A DNA stretch of 64,000 nucleotides, from assembly GCA_010279815.1 (NCBI GenBank), contig QEOQ01000123.1:501619-565618 (forward strand), read 5' to 3'. The stretch is from Brachionus plicatilis (taxonomy: Eukaryota; Rotifera; Eurotatoria; Ploima; Brachionidae). Below, one piece after another: positions 1-13,123 of this stretch. Position numbers and translations under genes: made by a program. The notes under the pieces are model-generated. The model searched no databases, was not told the DNA's origin, and was given only the letters and a program-made list of their open reading frames with translations. The first letter of the stretch is position 1; each line of letters starts with the position of its first letter.

Positions 1-1
1 A

Positions 2-1549
2 TTTCAAACGCAATTAGCCTTAAACGCACTAGATGGTCAACTGAAAAAAATGTTTTATGATGATTGTAAATTTATTTAAAAAATTAAATTTCTTATTAAC
101 TTTTTTTTTTAGTATTTTGTTCATTAACAAGTTCATTTTATCCCAAAACGTCCACTGTTTCAACTGTACAAACAGAGAATTCCGAATTGGAAAATGTTTC
201 GGAAAATTCAAAATTTTTTTCAGAAATCAATAGATTATACATTCTAGGAAACGAGTATTCGAAGCCAGTCAACGAAAAAGAGCTCTTGAAAGATATTTCA
301 ACAAGACTTTGGTTCACATATCGCAAAGGTTTCAGTCAAATAAATGGAAATGGACCTGACTCTGATCAAGGATGGGGCTGCATGATCCGATGTGGCCAGA
401 TGATGCTGGCTGAGACTTTTATCAGGCTGTATCTTGGACGCGAATTTAGATGGGATTTGGATTCAACTGGAAATCCGTTTTATTGGAGAATATTATCTTA
501 TTTTAAAGACGAAAAATTAGCACCTTATTCTATTCAACAGATTGCTATGATGGGCGTTGGTGAGGGCATACCAGTTGGAAAATGGTTTGGTCCCAATGCA
601 ATCGCTCAAGTTCTAAAGTAAATTTTTTATTTTTTCTAAATTTAACTTATCCAGAATGTTCAAAAGCAAATTAACCACTTATGAAGAGTCGAATCATTTA
701 CGGTTCTACATAGCAATGGATAACTGTATTTTTATTGATGAAATATGTAAATTGAGTAAATTTTTTGAACATTTTTTAAAATAAAATAAATTATAGATGA
801 GCTTATGAAAACATGCAATAAGTGTATAAAATGTAAACAGCACAAAAAAGGGAAGTGCGAAGAATGGAGCCCATTATTGTTGATAATACCTCTTAGATTG
901 GGGTTGAATGAATTCAATCAGGACTACACTGAACCTTTAAAAGTATTCTTATAATTTTTGATAATATTTTTGTTATGACCCTTTTAAGAGGTGCCTTGAA
1001 ATTAAATATACTGTTGGGTTGATTGGTGGTAAACCAAATCAAGCTTATTACTTTTATGGATATCTAGGTAACAAATAATCTAAATAATTTATTTCTTTAA
1101 AATGCTGAAATTTTTTATTTAATTAGACGATGAGCTGTTGTATATGGATCCTCATGAGTGCCAGTCATATGTTCCAAAATTTGTTGAAGAAATGAATGAT
1201 AAGAGCTATCATACAAATATTATGTGGAAGTTAAAGTTTTCTCAATTGGATCCTTCGATTGCATTGGTATAATTAAATATAGAATAAAAAATTCAAAATT
1301 TAAATTTTAAAAAGGGTTTTGTTTGTAAACATGAAGAGGATTTTTTAGAATTGATAGATTTAATGCGTAAAGTAAGATACTAAGGTGTATTTTTTATTTA
1401 AATAAAAATTTATTTAATTCAAGAATGTCGTAAAAGATGGTGATTTACATTCATTGTTCGATATTTCGGCTAAAAGACCAGATTTTGATAGCATGAGTGC
1501 AACAGAATCCTTAGATTTTAATTCAGATGATGAATTTGTTCTTATCTAA
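2..1549 (+). CDS. ATG4: Cysteine peptidase ATG4 (autophagin), 5' end uncertain
   Basis: ATG4 proteases process and delipidate Atg8/LC3 in autophagy, in the cytosol. Eight exons are readable: 2-65 (open to the window edge; an ATG lies at 50), 113-617, 655-746, 797-942, 989-1067, 1127-1266, 1315-1371 and 1424-1549. Starting at ATG 50 gives about 386 residues, near the family size. The catalytic Cys lies in GWGCMIRCGQ and the catalytic Asp and His in YMDPHEC; the family blocks RLWFTYRKGF, WSPLLLIIPLRLG and GLIGGKPNQA are present. The protein ends DDEFVLI, which fits an LC3-interacting (LIR) tail like that of vertebrate ATG4B. An earlier in-frame start outside the window cannot be excluded, because the frame stays open from base 2. 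Identity is firm; the first exon is not. Confidence 0.93.
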
Positions 1550-2421
1550 ATTCGATTACTTAAAAAAATTTAAAAATAACACTGTAAATTTTTCTTTAAT
1601 TTAATCAATAAATTTCCTTTGATTTTTTAATTATTAAAAAAAAATTAATAATTTAAAATTTAAATTTCATAATTCCCATGGCGAAAATTTGACATAAAAT
1701 CTTGGATGCGATTATAAATACCTTGAGGGATTTACAAATCCTATCTTTTAAATATTTATAAAGCTTTAATTATGCAAAAATTAACTAATTAAGTCTCGCT
1801 TATCTTACTCAACTTTTCACATGATGCACATTTTAACAAATAAAAATCAATTTTTATTTGTTTATATTATAAATAATAAGTAAATTAAATTTTAATCAAT
1901 AATTTTTTAATTAGAAACCTTGAAAACTTAATTTTTATTTAAGACAAAAGTTAAAATCTATAAAACAAATGTATTTTTAAATAGTTTATAAATTATATAA
2001 GCAATGTTGTATTAGTTTTTTTTATAAAGATATTATCTCGAGATAAATTCAAAGTCGATTCGCGTTCAAAATTTTAATAATATAAATTATTGTTTAAAGA
2101 AGTTAATATGGTTTAAAATCGGAATGAAAGTTTTTGCTTTGTTTTTTTTACAGATTTGAATTTATTGGCTTTTGAATTCTAAGATAAGATTTTATACCAT
2201 AAGTTTGTAAATCAAAGAAATTTATATACATAATTTTTATCGTAAGCCATTAGATTCCATCAAATTTCTTCCATCATAGTTTTTCAATTTATTTCGCAGA
2301 AAAAAAATTATTTTTTGATTATAATTTTAAAGCATGATTTAAATTCAATGAATTATGCTTGCAAATTTTTTCATAAATTTTTCAATTTATTAGCTTTTTT
2401 AGCCCTGTTATTTAAGCCTAA
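1550..2421. other. Intergenic, AT-rich, no feature seen
   Basis: About 0.87 kb between ATG4 and the Shisa-like gene. It is A/T-rich with stops in all frames and no convincing exon, RNA gene or repeat. It should hold the ATG4 3' end and the next promoter. Confidence 0.6.
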
Positions 2422-3524
2422 ATGTCAATATCTAAATATATTATAATGGAAAAAATATTTTATCTATTTTTTTGCTTGGGATTTTTTTGTCTTGGTAATT
2501 AGTTATTAGATAATCAGATAAATTTACATTAAAAAATGCTAAAATTCTAGTTCACGTAGAATGTAAGTTTGGTCGCGGTGGAGGAGGCAGTTTTCGCAGC
2601 ATGGGATCTCGGTTTAATAACCGATTGAAACCTCAGCCTAGGCCAAGCCCTTATTATTTTAATAACCGCAAGAGTGGTATTCGATGGGGAAGTTTTGGAG
2701 CTGGAATGGCTGCTTATGGAATAATGTCATCTCTAACCCATAGAGGAAATTTTCACCAAGGTTATTACGGACGACCAGAGTATCATCATCAAAGAACTGG
2801 TAGTATGCGAAGTTTTAATTTTCTCTTTTATATTTTTTACCTTATAAAAAAAGAATAATTCCTACATTTACTTTATTTCAGAAATTGGCAATTTGTGTGT
2901 AAATAATGAAGATTTTAATGGAACTAAATTCGGATCTTTCTATTGTCCATTACCTGGTTTCAATCCAGCCGCAAAGTATTGCTGTGGAGAGCCTGAAACC
3001 CAATACTGCTGTGAATATTTTGATGAGTAATAAAAATTAAAATGAATTTGTTTTTAATTTTTTTTATTTTTGTGTTTTTTTAAATTTAGTAATGGCCGAA
3101 AAAACGGGGTGATCATTGCCATAATCTGTGTCATCGGTATCCTGATATGTCTAGTTGGCTGTGCAACTAGATTTTACCTTTCAAACAAAAAAAATACCTT
3201 TCCAAAATGTAAGTTTAGATAAAAATTTTAAAAAAATTTAGCTTTTCATTCATTATTTTTTTAGCACCCTCAACATATGCTCGTCAATTTCATCACTACA
3301 ATAGAAATTACGGACCATCACAAATGGGAAACCCGATGAGGCCACCTATGGCAAATAGAATGTCTGCTATGAACAAAAGTACTCCATATCCCACTCAAGT
3401 GTTTGCATCACAAACAGAAAACAATCAAAGCGCGCCATACCCAACTCAGCCTTTGATGCCGCAACCAAATTTAGCAAAAACTGAGGTAATGCCACCACTT
3501 TATTCAGAGGCTGTTAAGAATTGA
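2422..3524 (+). CDS. Shisa-like single-pass membrane protein with PPxY tail
   Basis: Five exons: 2422/2446-2494, 2551-2799, 2882-3026, 3090-3208 and 3265-3524, about 273 residues from ATG 2446; an in-frame ATG at 2422 adds eight. In order: a hydrophobic signal peptide (start MEKIFYLFFCLG), an Arg/Gly/Tyr-rich segment with HHQR-type stretches, a compact Cys-rich module with the Shisa-type pattern (YCCGEPETQYCC), a transmembrane helix (GVIIAIICVIGILICLVGC), and a Pro/Gln/Met-rich cytosolic tail with two PYPTQ repeats and the WW-binding motif PPLY near the end. Shisa and related CYYR/WBP1-type proteins are ER/endosomal or plasma-membrane adaptors. The family call rests on Cys spacing and topology; the exact orthologue is not resolved. 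Confidence 0.82.
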
Positions 3525-5375
3525 AATTTTTAAACTTTTTGTTGGCTTAATCAAATTATTAAAACTTTTATTAGAAAAATAAAATTAGTTTGTAAATAAT
3601 TTTTTTATGACCAATAAAGGAAAAATTTTTTTGTGCTAAATTTTTAAATATTTTATGTTTGTTTAAATGAAAATTAGCTTTTATAAAATTAAATGAGCTT
3701 TAATTAAAAATAATAAATTATTTAAAATTGACTATTTTTAAATAAGTTTTTCAACCATTTTAAAATTTATTTAAATAAAAGCGTAAAAAGCTGATATTTT
3801 TAAAAGACATTTTTTCAATTATTAGATAAATCATAAAAAAAGATGAACGAGAAATTGATTCACTTAAATTTGAATCTTTAATCAAAGGATAAATAATATA
3901 ATTTGCTTCTGTTTTTGTTAGTAATAAAAAAAATTAAAATTATTCAATTTCGATTAAAAAATACATTTTTAACTAAATTTTACTAAAAAATTCTTTTTCC
4001 AATCTAATTAAGAAAAATTTGAATCTTTCAAAAAATGTTTAGCTGTCAAGAGATTTTGGATATGTATTTTTATGTTTAAATTAAACGAATTTCATATTTT
4101 CGTCATTGTATTCCAGATAATTAGTCGTAAGACTCACCTTATTTAAAATTAAAATCAAATTTGAAATTTTTCGTAGTCGATATCAAGTTCTTAAGGTTAA
4201 TCCAAATATATTTATCTTAATATCTAAGCTGATATTGACTTGAACATGTGTCACACAGCTTTTTGAAATTCCACTGGTCTCAAATTTAAAGTCTAGCATA
4301 TTTGTTAGTACTTCGTTTGAATTTTAAATTTCGATCTTTTGCGCTAATCAAGAAAAAATTTGATTACTGTATCAGTAAATCAATGCATACTGAAATTACT
4401 AACAAAATATTTACTAACAAAATGCATACTGAAATCATTTGAAAAATTAATGCTGTAAATGTGACAAATATTCTTAAATCAAATTACACTCTCCCTCAAA
4501 TATAAGCCTTTATCTTGAAAGTAAAACTCATATAAATCAAATAATAAAGATAAGACTGTTGTCAATGCTTAGTTTTCTAGATACAAAATGATTCAAAAAA
4601 TAAAAAAAAAGTGATTTGATATTAATTTAAATGTTTTAAATATTTATTCATACATCAATCATGGTAATATAATAAAATTTTTCTAAAACCAATATTTAAA
4701 AATGAAAGTAAAAAAATAATGAAATAATAAGTTTTCATATAATATTTAAAAATTTCGATGATGACCAGAACCAATGATGAAAAAAAATTTAATTATGAGT
4801 AATAAAAAAATTGCATTCTTTTAAATTAGAAAAAGTTGACTTTTTATTTGAGTCCTCTGAGGTCGTTGACAATATTTCTGTATCTAATATGATTAACTAA
4901 CAATTAAACTTTATCTCTAAACCAAAAAAGTTGAAATATTTATTTCAATGTTAAAAAAAAGTCTTAACACTTTTTTAAATTATTTAATTTAAATTGATTT
5001 TAATGATTAATCGAATTATTAGTCAATTTTATTAAATTAAACAATATAATTCATTACTTTTTCAATGTTTGTTTTTGTGAAACATGATTTTAAGAGATAA
5101 CGTCAAAAATTTATTAAATGATATTTCTTTTAGAATAAAAAATTGAAATAAGATCATCCTTTTGAGGAGGATCTGTTAGAATGCCTAATGTTGATATTCA
5201 AACAATTAAGCAATCTGGAATTGACATTAGAATTTCGCAATTGATTTTAACTAAGAATATACTAATAGTTAAAAAAATCTCCCAATTTGAACAAAATTAA
5301 AAGCAAAATAAATCAACATAAAATTAGAAAAAATTATACAAAAATTTTCTAAAATTTTATCACTGCAGAAATAAA
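3525..5375. other. Intergenic, AT-rich
   Basis: About 1.85 kb without a supported gene. A short local duplication of the phrase actaacaaaat / gcatactgaaat lies at about 4385-4440. Nothing else stands out. Confidence 0.55.
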
Positions 5376-5838
5376 ATGGGGTAAATTTGGTTAAAATATT
5401 TTATTTAATATTTAATAACTTTCTAATTTAAGGATAAAATTAATTAGTAGTATGCTCTCTTTTATAGTGTCTTGTTTGATCATTTTTGGTTTCCTTTACT
5501 GCTTACTAAAATATCTACTCAAGAGGAAGAACAGAAACTCAAATAAAAGTTAGTATAAAAAAAATTTGGTCTTAAAATAAATTTATTCTCTTCTTTTAGA
5601 TAGATCTAATACAAATCAAAATACAAGCAACATCGTTCACGTAAATTACCCAAACACTGGCTCGCCGTTTTATGTTCAGAATAGCGAAATAGTTGATCTT
5701 CCGAACAGGCCGGAAATGTCCACTAGAATTGAATCGAATGTTGGGTGGAGAGCAGAAGTTGTTCCGAATGCACCTCCTCAAATTGATAATGACCAGGCGC
5801 CTCCGCCTTATTCATCTGTTGTAAACACGACACAATAA
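5376..5838 (+). CDS. Small single-pass membrane protein with C-terminal PPPY motif
   Basis: The well-supported part starts at ATG 5452 (exon to 5548) and joins 5600-5838 in phase 1. A two-codon first exon at 5376-5380 joined to 5433 by a 52-base intron keeps the frame and would give about 119 residues; without it the protein is about 112. A hydrophobic helix (MLSFIVSCLIIFGFLYCLL) is followed by a basic stop-transfer KYLLKRKNR and an Asn-rich cytosolic tail ending near APPPYSSVV, a PPxY WW-domain ligand of the NEDD4-adaptor kind. No Cys-rich ectodomain is visible. It lies next to the Shisa-like gene on the same strand, so a truncated paralogue is possible. Function unknown. Confidence 0.65.
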
Positions 5839-8800
5839 TTTACATGTAAAAATTAAGATATTCACTCTTGGTTTGGTTAATTTTTAAATTTTTTATTTTG
5901 TTGATTAATAAATTCTTTATATTATTAGAGTAAAATCTAAAATTGATGAAATTGTTAATTCAAAATTTACGCAAAAACCTTTCAATTATGAAATGTTTAA
6001 ATGGCTTTAAATTTTTTTTTGTCAAAGCTAGTGAAAAAATATTCTTTTTTAAACAAACCAGCTGACTTGCTGCATTGATTTAATTCATTTAAACGTTTAA
6101 TTTTTATTTTGATAACATAATCATATTTAATAAATTAAAAAGAATTTATTTTGAATCGTATCAAAAAGAATTTAAAGATCGTATCAAATTTTTATTGTTA
6201 AATATCATTTTTTGGTGCAATTTTGATTCAATTTTTCATTTTTTTTTCAAAAAAGACCATTTAATACCATTCTAAAATATGGATCAAATTTAATTGATTG
6301 GAAATTGAATTACGAAATTTGTATTAAAAATTCTTTTAATAAAAGGTCAAAAGTTTCAAAGTTCCAACAAAATTTAAAATGATTTTATTAAATTTTTTTT
6401 AAATTGTATTTAAATTTAGATTTTAAAATGATTTTAGACAAAATCCATCCTTCAAATTTTGATGCGAGGCTAAAAACTAAAATGTAAAATAAACAAAAAT
6501 TAAATAAATCAGCTTTTTAATTTAGAAAATTCAATTTTGATCAATTGCCGGGTAAAATTCTGATTTAAATAATAAAATTAATTGAAAGGTTTAAAAAAAG
6601 AAATTATTAACTTGAATCTTGTGTTTGTTCCCAAAAAAAATATTTTTCATTTTTATTCATTTTAAATGGTAAGAAAAAAATTAGATTTTAAAATTCAGTG
6701 TTACGTTAAATTGAAAAATATTTTTGTGTTTGCATTTCTAAAACTCAATTATCAATTATTTTTTGGAATTCAGAGTATAAAAAATATATTCCTTTAATAG
6801 ATTCTAAAAAATATCAAATTTTACAACCAATTAAATTATGTTTCTAGGTAGCGTAAAAGCATCAAATTAACTCAATAAATCCTTATTATTAATTTTTATA
6901 AAAAAAACATCTTTTTAATTTAAACCTAATTTATAATAACTTTTGAAAACCAGGTAATTTTACGTAATTTTATGTTAATTGACGTATATTTACGTAAAAA
7001 AGTGAAAATTAACGTAAAATTACCAATAAATAGTTATAATAGCTTCATAGTATATATGAAGTTAAATACAATGTCATTTTTATAATGTGAAAACTAATTC
7101 ACTCAATTAGATATTTTACCTTAAAAAAACTTATTTCCAATAAATGTAATTATTAAATAAACGACTCTAAAAAAGATCGTCTAAAATAAAAAGATATTAA
7201 TGCTTCATTTTTTTAATGATTTAATCAATATTGAAATTAAAATTAATATTGAACAAAAATTTAAATTCCTGAATTTTCATTATTGTTTTATTCATCATAA
7301 AATTAATAAAGTAATTCAATAAAAAGCCCAGAATTGGTAAAATTACGTAAGTTTCGGTCTGTTTTCATAATTTTACGTAAATATTAATCGGTTAAGATAT
7401 GAAAATTAACAAAAAAACAATAGTTCAAAATTCTCTTTTTTTGACCGAAAGCATTTTGTAACGAACTTACAAAATATTAAGTAATTTAATTATCTTATCG
7501 ACTGATATTTACGTAAGATTACCCAAATGACGTAATTTTATCCAAAATCACTAGAGAATAACATTTTTAAGTACTTTCATATATGCAAACATTTTTTATG
7601 TATTATCTTTAATTTTGTTATCTATTTTTGTAAGATTAAATTAAAATTGCTGATTTTTAAGAAATTTTGGTGAATTGATTTTAGCAAGCCATATATATTG
7701 AAAAGTCAGATATGATAGAGAAAAAAATTTACTAAAAAATATAGAAACTGAAAAAATAATATTAAAAAAATTTTCATGTTATGTCGTTTGTCAAATCAAT
7801 TAATTCAATCTTTTTATTTTGACTTTTAGCAAACTTGTTTAGTTTTATATTTTTTTTAATTTACGGAAAAGATCTAACTCTTGATTTCGACTCTTAGAAT
7901 TTTTAAAAAAATTATCACTTTAAAAACAATCAAAATAGACTGACTAAATTCTTTTTCCCATTTATCAGTATTTTTGTCTAATAAACATCTATCTGAATAC
8001 TATATATAATAATAATAATAATATAAGTTACAACAAGCTAGCAAGCTAGACTTGCGAAGATGGGAAACAGTAGGATCCCATCTATGGTAACTGTGGTATG
8101 TAAGTTATCTTTATTAAATATGCAGACCAGACCAGTTCATTCATATACTAAACTCGATTAAAAAAATTTAAAATTTTCGAAATTTTGCATTCTTGCAGAT
8201 TTTTTTTAAAGTTATGTTGTCAACTAATTTTTAAAATTGAGAAGTGACTTAACTAAAAATTGAATCAATCAAATTGGCCAATTTTGATCGAACAAACTTA
8301 ATTTAAAATGTACCTTTTTAAACATTATTTGGAGCTTTTTCCTGACTATTTTTTAATAAATCAATTTAAATCTTTAAAAATTGATTAAGATTTTTGTAAG
8401 TTTCAAAATGTCTAAATAAACTGAAAAAAATTTTCCCTTACCTGTCAACTATTTCTAGCTTTGGGGAATTTACGAAAAATTACCGGAATTCTTGAAAATT
8501 TAATCAAATTTAATTACTAAATTAGTAAAATTATTTTCATTTCCATGTTACAATATTATATTTAAAATATTACAAAAACTTTAAAAAAAAATAAGTTGAG
8601 GGCGAAAAAACTCGATTTAGTATTTAGCTAAATAAATTAACACAATAATCCAAATCAATTCAACTCACATCTGTACACAAATATAGTTCCAAAAAAAATA
8701 ATTTGAAGTTGACAAAATTGTTTTTTAATTTTTTTAAATTTTACTTGATCTGATATAACAGTCAAATATAGTCAAATCTTTAATAACAAAATGGTGCATA

Positions 8801-8985
8801 AATCAAAACAATTTTCAGCTATATTCTGAAATTACATAAATTTTGCAATTATTTTCAAATTTTAAAAAATCCAAAATTAACTTCAAACTAATTTAATATG
8901 TCCTAGACCTTTTAAACCTTAAAGCTGATTCAAAAAGCTTCACAGCCGATTCATTTAATTTCAAAAAAAATAAAATTAAAAAAAA
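5839..8985. other. Intergenic, AT-rich, with repeat fragments
   Basis: A 3.1-kb gene-free stretch. It contains scattered tttacgtaa / ggtaatttt motifs at about 6950-7030, 7340-7390, 7505-7560 and 8470-8500 that look like decayed copies of a dispersed repeat, a short (aat)n run near 8006-8024, and a hairpin at 8058-8083. No exon was found. Confidence 0.55.
8058..8083. repeat. Short inverted repeat (hairpin)
   Basis: The arms agatggga (8058-8065) and tcccatct (8076-8083) are perfect complements around a 10-base loop. They sit in a small island that is more G/C-rich than its surroundings, just after an (aat)n microsatellite. Role unknown. Confidence 0.45.
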
Positions 8986-11900
8986 ATGACTTTGACTTGT
9001 ACTTTATGCAAACTTGAATTCAATAATGGTAGATTTATAACTCAATTTCCGCAACATAATTAAAACTTAATTTTATTTTAAAGAGGATCAATTTGGACAG
9101 CATTTGGAAGGAAAGCGACATAAAAAAATAGAATCTATTAAAGAAGAACGAGAGAATAGTGCCAAACGTTCTTTGTTTGTAAGTGGTTTAAAAAAGGATA
9201 CCTTTATTAAACAATTAGAGGATCATTTTATTAAATTTGGAAAAATTAATAAGATAGTCACAGACAATGAAAAGGTAAAAATGAAGATTTTTGAAAATTA
9301 AATCAAATTAATTTTTTTCTAAATCAGAACTCTTATGCTATTATCGAGTTTGAAGAACAGAGAAGTGTTGATTTAGCTTTGGATTGCCAAGACCATATTG
9401 TAAATGGGAAAAAGATGAAGATTTCACGGCGAGAAATGAAGAAATTTGTTTCCAAAATAAGCTCCGGTCATGAAAAAAAGAAGGAATTGATGAATAGCTT
9501 AAGAGAAGAAGCAGTCGCTTTGAACACTTTAATGGGAAAATGTGGAAGTTTCGATGAGCAAATCGATAAATTGGTTGAATATTTCAAATTGAGTGATCAA
9601 GATGCAGAGCTACGCCATGAAGTGAAAAATAAACTTGTCAATATATTTTCTCAATTTTGGTCGAAAGAAGAGTTTTGTGTTGAAATATTTGGTTCTTCGT
9701 TTACGAATCTTGCTTGTAAAGGTTCAGACATGGATCTCAGTATTTTGTTTAAACAATACAAGATCGACAATCAACTCAGACAACTCAAACAACCAAAAGT
9801 AGTTGCCAAACAGATAAAAAATGGCAAAAATGATAGCACTGATTCTAATATGGAAAGTGAAGAAATTGAAGAAGAAGTCGATTTGGAAGATGAGAATGAA
9901 GAAGAGGAACATTCTTTAAAGGAGGATGTTAAAAAATTTTTTGTAAATTTTCAATTTTAATAATTTAAGTTTGTTAATTTTATTTTTTAGAATGATAAAA
10001 AATATGAGGATTTTTTAAAATTTGATCTTGAACATCAGATAAAAATTTTATCTCGAGTTATTCAGCGTTTTTATTACGATATTAAAAGTTTGAAAACCAT
10101 TACTAATACTCGCTGTCCAGTGGTAAGGTTTCATAATGATAAGATTAACACAAATTGTGATCTAAGTCTAAATAATTTGTAAGTTTTGTTAAATATTCAT
10201 AAGTGAATTGAATTTTATACAGCATTTTGTAAAGTCTTGCTTGCGAAAACAGTCGATTGTTAAAATTGTATCTTGAATTAGAGCCCAGTTTGAAAAACAC
10301 CATATTTGTGTTAAGATATTGGTTTAGACAAAAGAATCTTTATTCAACAAACAAATTTAATAGTTATACTATTATGTGGATGCTGATATTTTATCTGCAA
10401 ACAAAAAGAATCGTCAATTTACCAAAAGTAGAAGATTTGGCCAAAATTACAAGTAAAATTTAATTTAAATTAATACTAGACAAAGTCAATATAAATTATA
10501 ATTTTTAATAATTATTTTAAAAAATTGACTATTTTAATTTAAAAAAAAATTCGAATACTTTATTAAACGAAGAAAAATAAATAGAATTTAATTTGGAAAA
10601 ATATTAAAAAATTAATTCAAAATTTTAAATTAAAAAAAATTTAATTAAATTTTAAGAAAGTTAGAATGAATTTTGTAGATTTTTTTGACTAAGGTGAGGA
10701 AATTAGATCTTTTACTTAGATTGATGATGCATTTCCCTCAGTGAAAATTTTGAAGTTCAGTTGATGCAAAATAAAATTAATTGATTTTCAAAAATTATCT
10801 TCTCTAGATTACTGAAAATTTGAAGAGTGCGAGCACTAAAAAATTTGCCTTTGAAGTGTATGACATTCAAAGGCAAATTTAACATTAAATATACATTAAA
10901 TTCATATTTTTCAGATTTTTTTCTTATTAAATATTGATTATTTTGCATAAGTTTTATATTCTAATTTTTGAGTTTGTTTAATGCAGATACAACACTTTTT
11001 ACACTTTTCTGCATTGATCCCCGTATTTAAAAATAAGCATTTTAATTTATTAATTTTTTATTTCTTAGTTATTCTTAAATTAAAGCTTAAAAATAGGAAA
11101 AGTTTTTGGAGCTTTTTTTTTTTAATTTAAACGATTCTTTAGAATGCTTCACATTGTTTTTTAAAAAATAAAATTTGGTTAAATTTTACTCTTTTTTGAT
11201 ACCTTTTTTTAATCTATATTCGCAAATTTTATAAAATAAATTTTTTAAAACTTTTTTTTTATGGAATTTTAATAAAAAACTCTTAGAAAATTTTTATTAA
11301 GATAAAGTTAATGAAATTCATGGTTGGAATTGTGCATTTGAGGATGATATTTCCAAGATAAAAACCGCATTTATGCCCAATTCTTCAGTTTTGACTACCC
11401 AAAATGATTTATTAAAAGGATTTTTTGAATTTTACTCGCAATTTTCATTTGAAGAAGAAATCATTTTAACACGAAATGCAAATACAGTTTCTTTGGAGAA
11501 AAAAACTCAACTTTCCAAGGTATCTCAGTTTGTAAACATCCAAGATCCATTTGATTTGAGTCATAATTTGACAGTCAATATACCCAAAAGTACATTAGAA
11601 AGGTTCAAATTTGAATGCAAAGGTTCAAGTGAATTACTGCAGTATGGTCATGAACCTAAGCGATCAGCAAATAAGGGATGGGGAATGATACTTTTAACAA
11701 CCAAAAAAAGCCTACCTGTAAACAATAATCATAAGGATTTGGTCGAGAAAAGTTTTATAAATCTTAAAATTGAAGATCCTAAAAAGATTCCAGATAACAT
11801 CAGCTTACGCAAAGCCATTGATTTTGTCATGTTCCTTTTGACAGAATGTTTACTTTTTCAAAAACTGGACCAAGACACAATTCAAGAAAAACCTAAAAAG

Positions 11901-12470
11901 CGAACCAGAATTTTAAATCAAATATGCGACAAAGTTGACTCTCTTGGGCTTAATTGTTCACCTAAGCGTTTAAGAACTGGGCATGGATCCCAAGACCCGA
12001 ATCTTCCTGCTCAAACATATGTTTGTGTGATTGACGAAAGTTTGAACAATAATTGTGAAGTTGAATTTGAGCCAGATGAGGCAAAAACTTTGGCAAGTTA
12101 TTATCTAAGTGTTGTAAAAAATACTTGGCAAGGAAGAAGAGCAGTTAAACGAGACTTGATCAAAACAGTAACAGGTTTGAATGATTTGGAAATAGAGCGT
12201 ATAACTAGCGAAAAATTGTTTGAGAATTCCAAGGATAAGCCTGTTAATTTTAAAATTCAATTCAGCTTTAGTGAAGAATTTTTAAATGAAAATAATGGCA
12301 AAAATTTATCTAATTTAAATATAAAATTTGATTTATTAAACGGAGAAGATCAAACCAAGAGACAAGAAGAATTGATTAATTTTACAAGTCTGGTACATTT
12401 TTTGGATATTTATATTAATAATTGCCAAGAGAAGTTGTTTGAACAGTGGAATGCTACAGTTGTTAACTAA
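8986..12470 (+). CDS. TUT1: Terminal nucleotidyltransferase, TUT1 (U6 TUTase / Star-PAP) type
   Basis: Exons 8986-9028, 9084-9274, 9328-9942 (a donor at 9928 is also usable), 9991-10178, 10235-10452 and 11308-12470 give about 805 residues. Domains in order: a C2H2 zinc finger split across exons 1-2 (CTLC ... HLEGKRH), an RRM (SLFVSGL ... YAIIEFEE), the nucleotidyltransferase palm with FGSS and the catalytic pair SDMDLS, a very acidic insert, the third catalytic Asp region (CPVVRF ... CDLSLNN), and a PAP-associated domain with the block DPFDLSHN. This order is that of animal TUT1, which oligouridylates U6 snRNA and can polyadenylate selected mRNAs in the nucleus. The last intron (855 bases) is long for this genome and contains a hairpin. 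Confidence 0.9.
10841..10880. repeat. Perfect 15-bp inverted repeat in the TUT1 intron
   Basis: aaatttgcctttgaa (10841-10855) and its exact complement (10866-10880) flank a 10-base loop. A second mini-palindrome, agtgc-ga-gcact, lies just upstream at about 10826-10837. Both sit inside the unusually long last intron. This could be an insertion relic or an RNA hairpin. Confidence 0.7.
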
Positions 12471-12500
12471 AATAAATATTTATAAATCATTTTTAGTTGG

Positions 12501-12632
12501 TTTATTTTGACTTTTAAAATAAAAATTATCTTTAGTTTTTCTTTTTTATTTAAGAATACAAATTTTAGAAAAAATAAGACTATATCTTTATAATTATATT
12601 TTGATCAAAGACAGTATCATATAATCATGCAA
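12501..12632. repeat. Outer direct repeat, left copy
   Basis: About 132 bases, from tttattttgac to ataatcatgcaa, recur with a few differences at 14091-14219. The pair brackets the inner repeat, the gap and the MITE. Confidence 0.65.
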
Positions 12633-12821
12633 ATAAGTGACTTCTTGGATGCCATTTTTTAAACAAAGAAACACTACTAGGATCCGTTGAGTTTACTTGT
12701 CACAAGTTTTAATTAAAGCCTTATTTATTGATCATCAGAAATTTTTAATTCAACAAAACTCAAATCTCACTGCATCTGGCGATATCTTTCGCTTAGTCAA
12801 ACTAGAGTTTACTTTATGGCA

Positions 12822-13123
12822 AGTTTTCTTTAACTTGAATGATTTTTTTACGGATACATAAAGTGTATAATTTTTAAGCTTCTTCGATCAGAAAACTACA
12901 TAAAGTACATAAAAATAGTATTTTTTCCCCAATTTTCTATTCTATAAAGTTTAATAAATTATACACAAAGGAATCTTTTGAATAAAATATTATTAAATAA
13001 GTTCAATTTATCAGTTTAATGTACTTTTTAATGTAAAAAATTCTGTTTTTTAATTCTAATTTAAATTCTTTACGTACCAGTCTTTTACTTTGGGTTTCCA
13101 ACCATTTTTCTTTTTGAAACCAA
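12822..13123. repeat. 302-bp direct repeat, left copy (before the gap)
   Basis: It begins agttttctttaacttgaatg and ends gaaaccaa. It matches 13359-13660 at a constant offset of 537 with only scattered substitutions. The left copy runs directly into the N gap. Confidence 0.85.

Noticed and set aside
8006..8110. tRNA-like island near 8.05 kb
   Set aside because: Only an 8-bp hairpin is evident; there is no T-loop, anticodon arm or cloverleaf.
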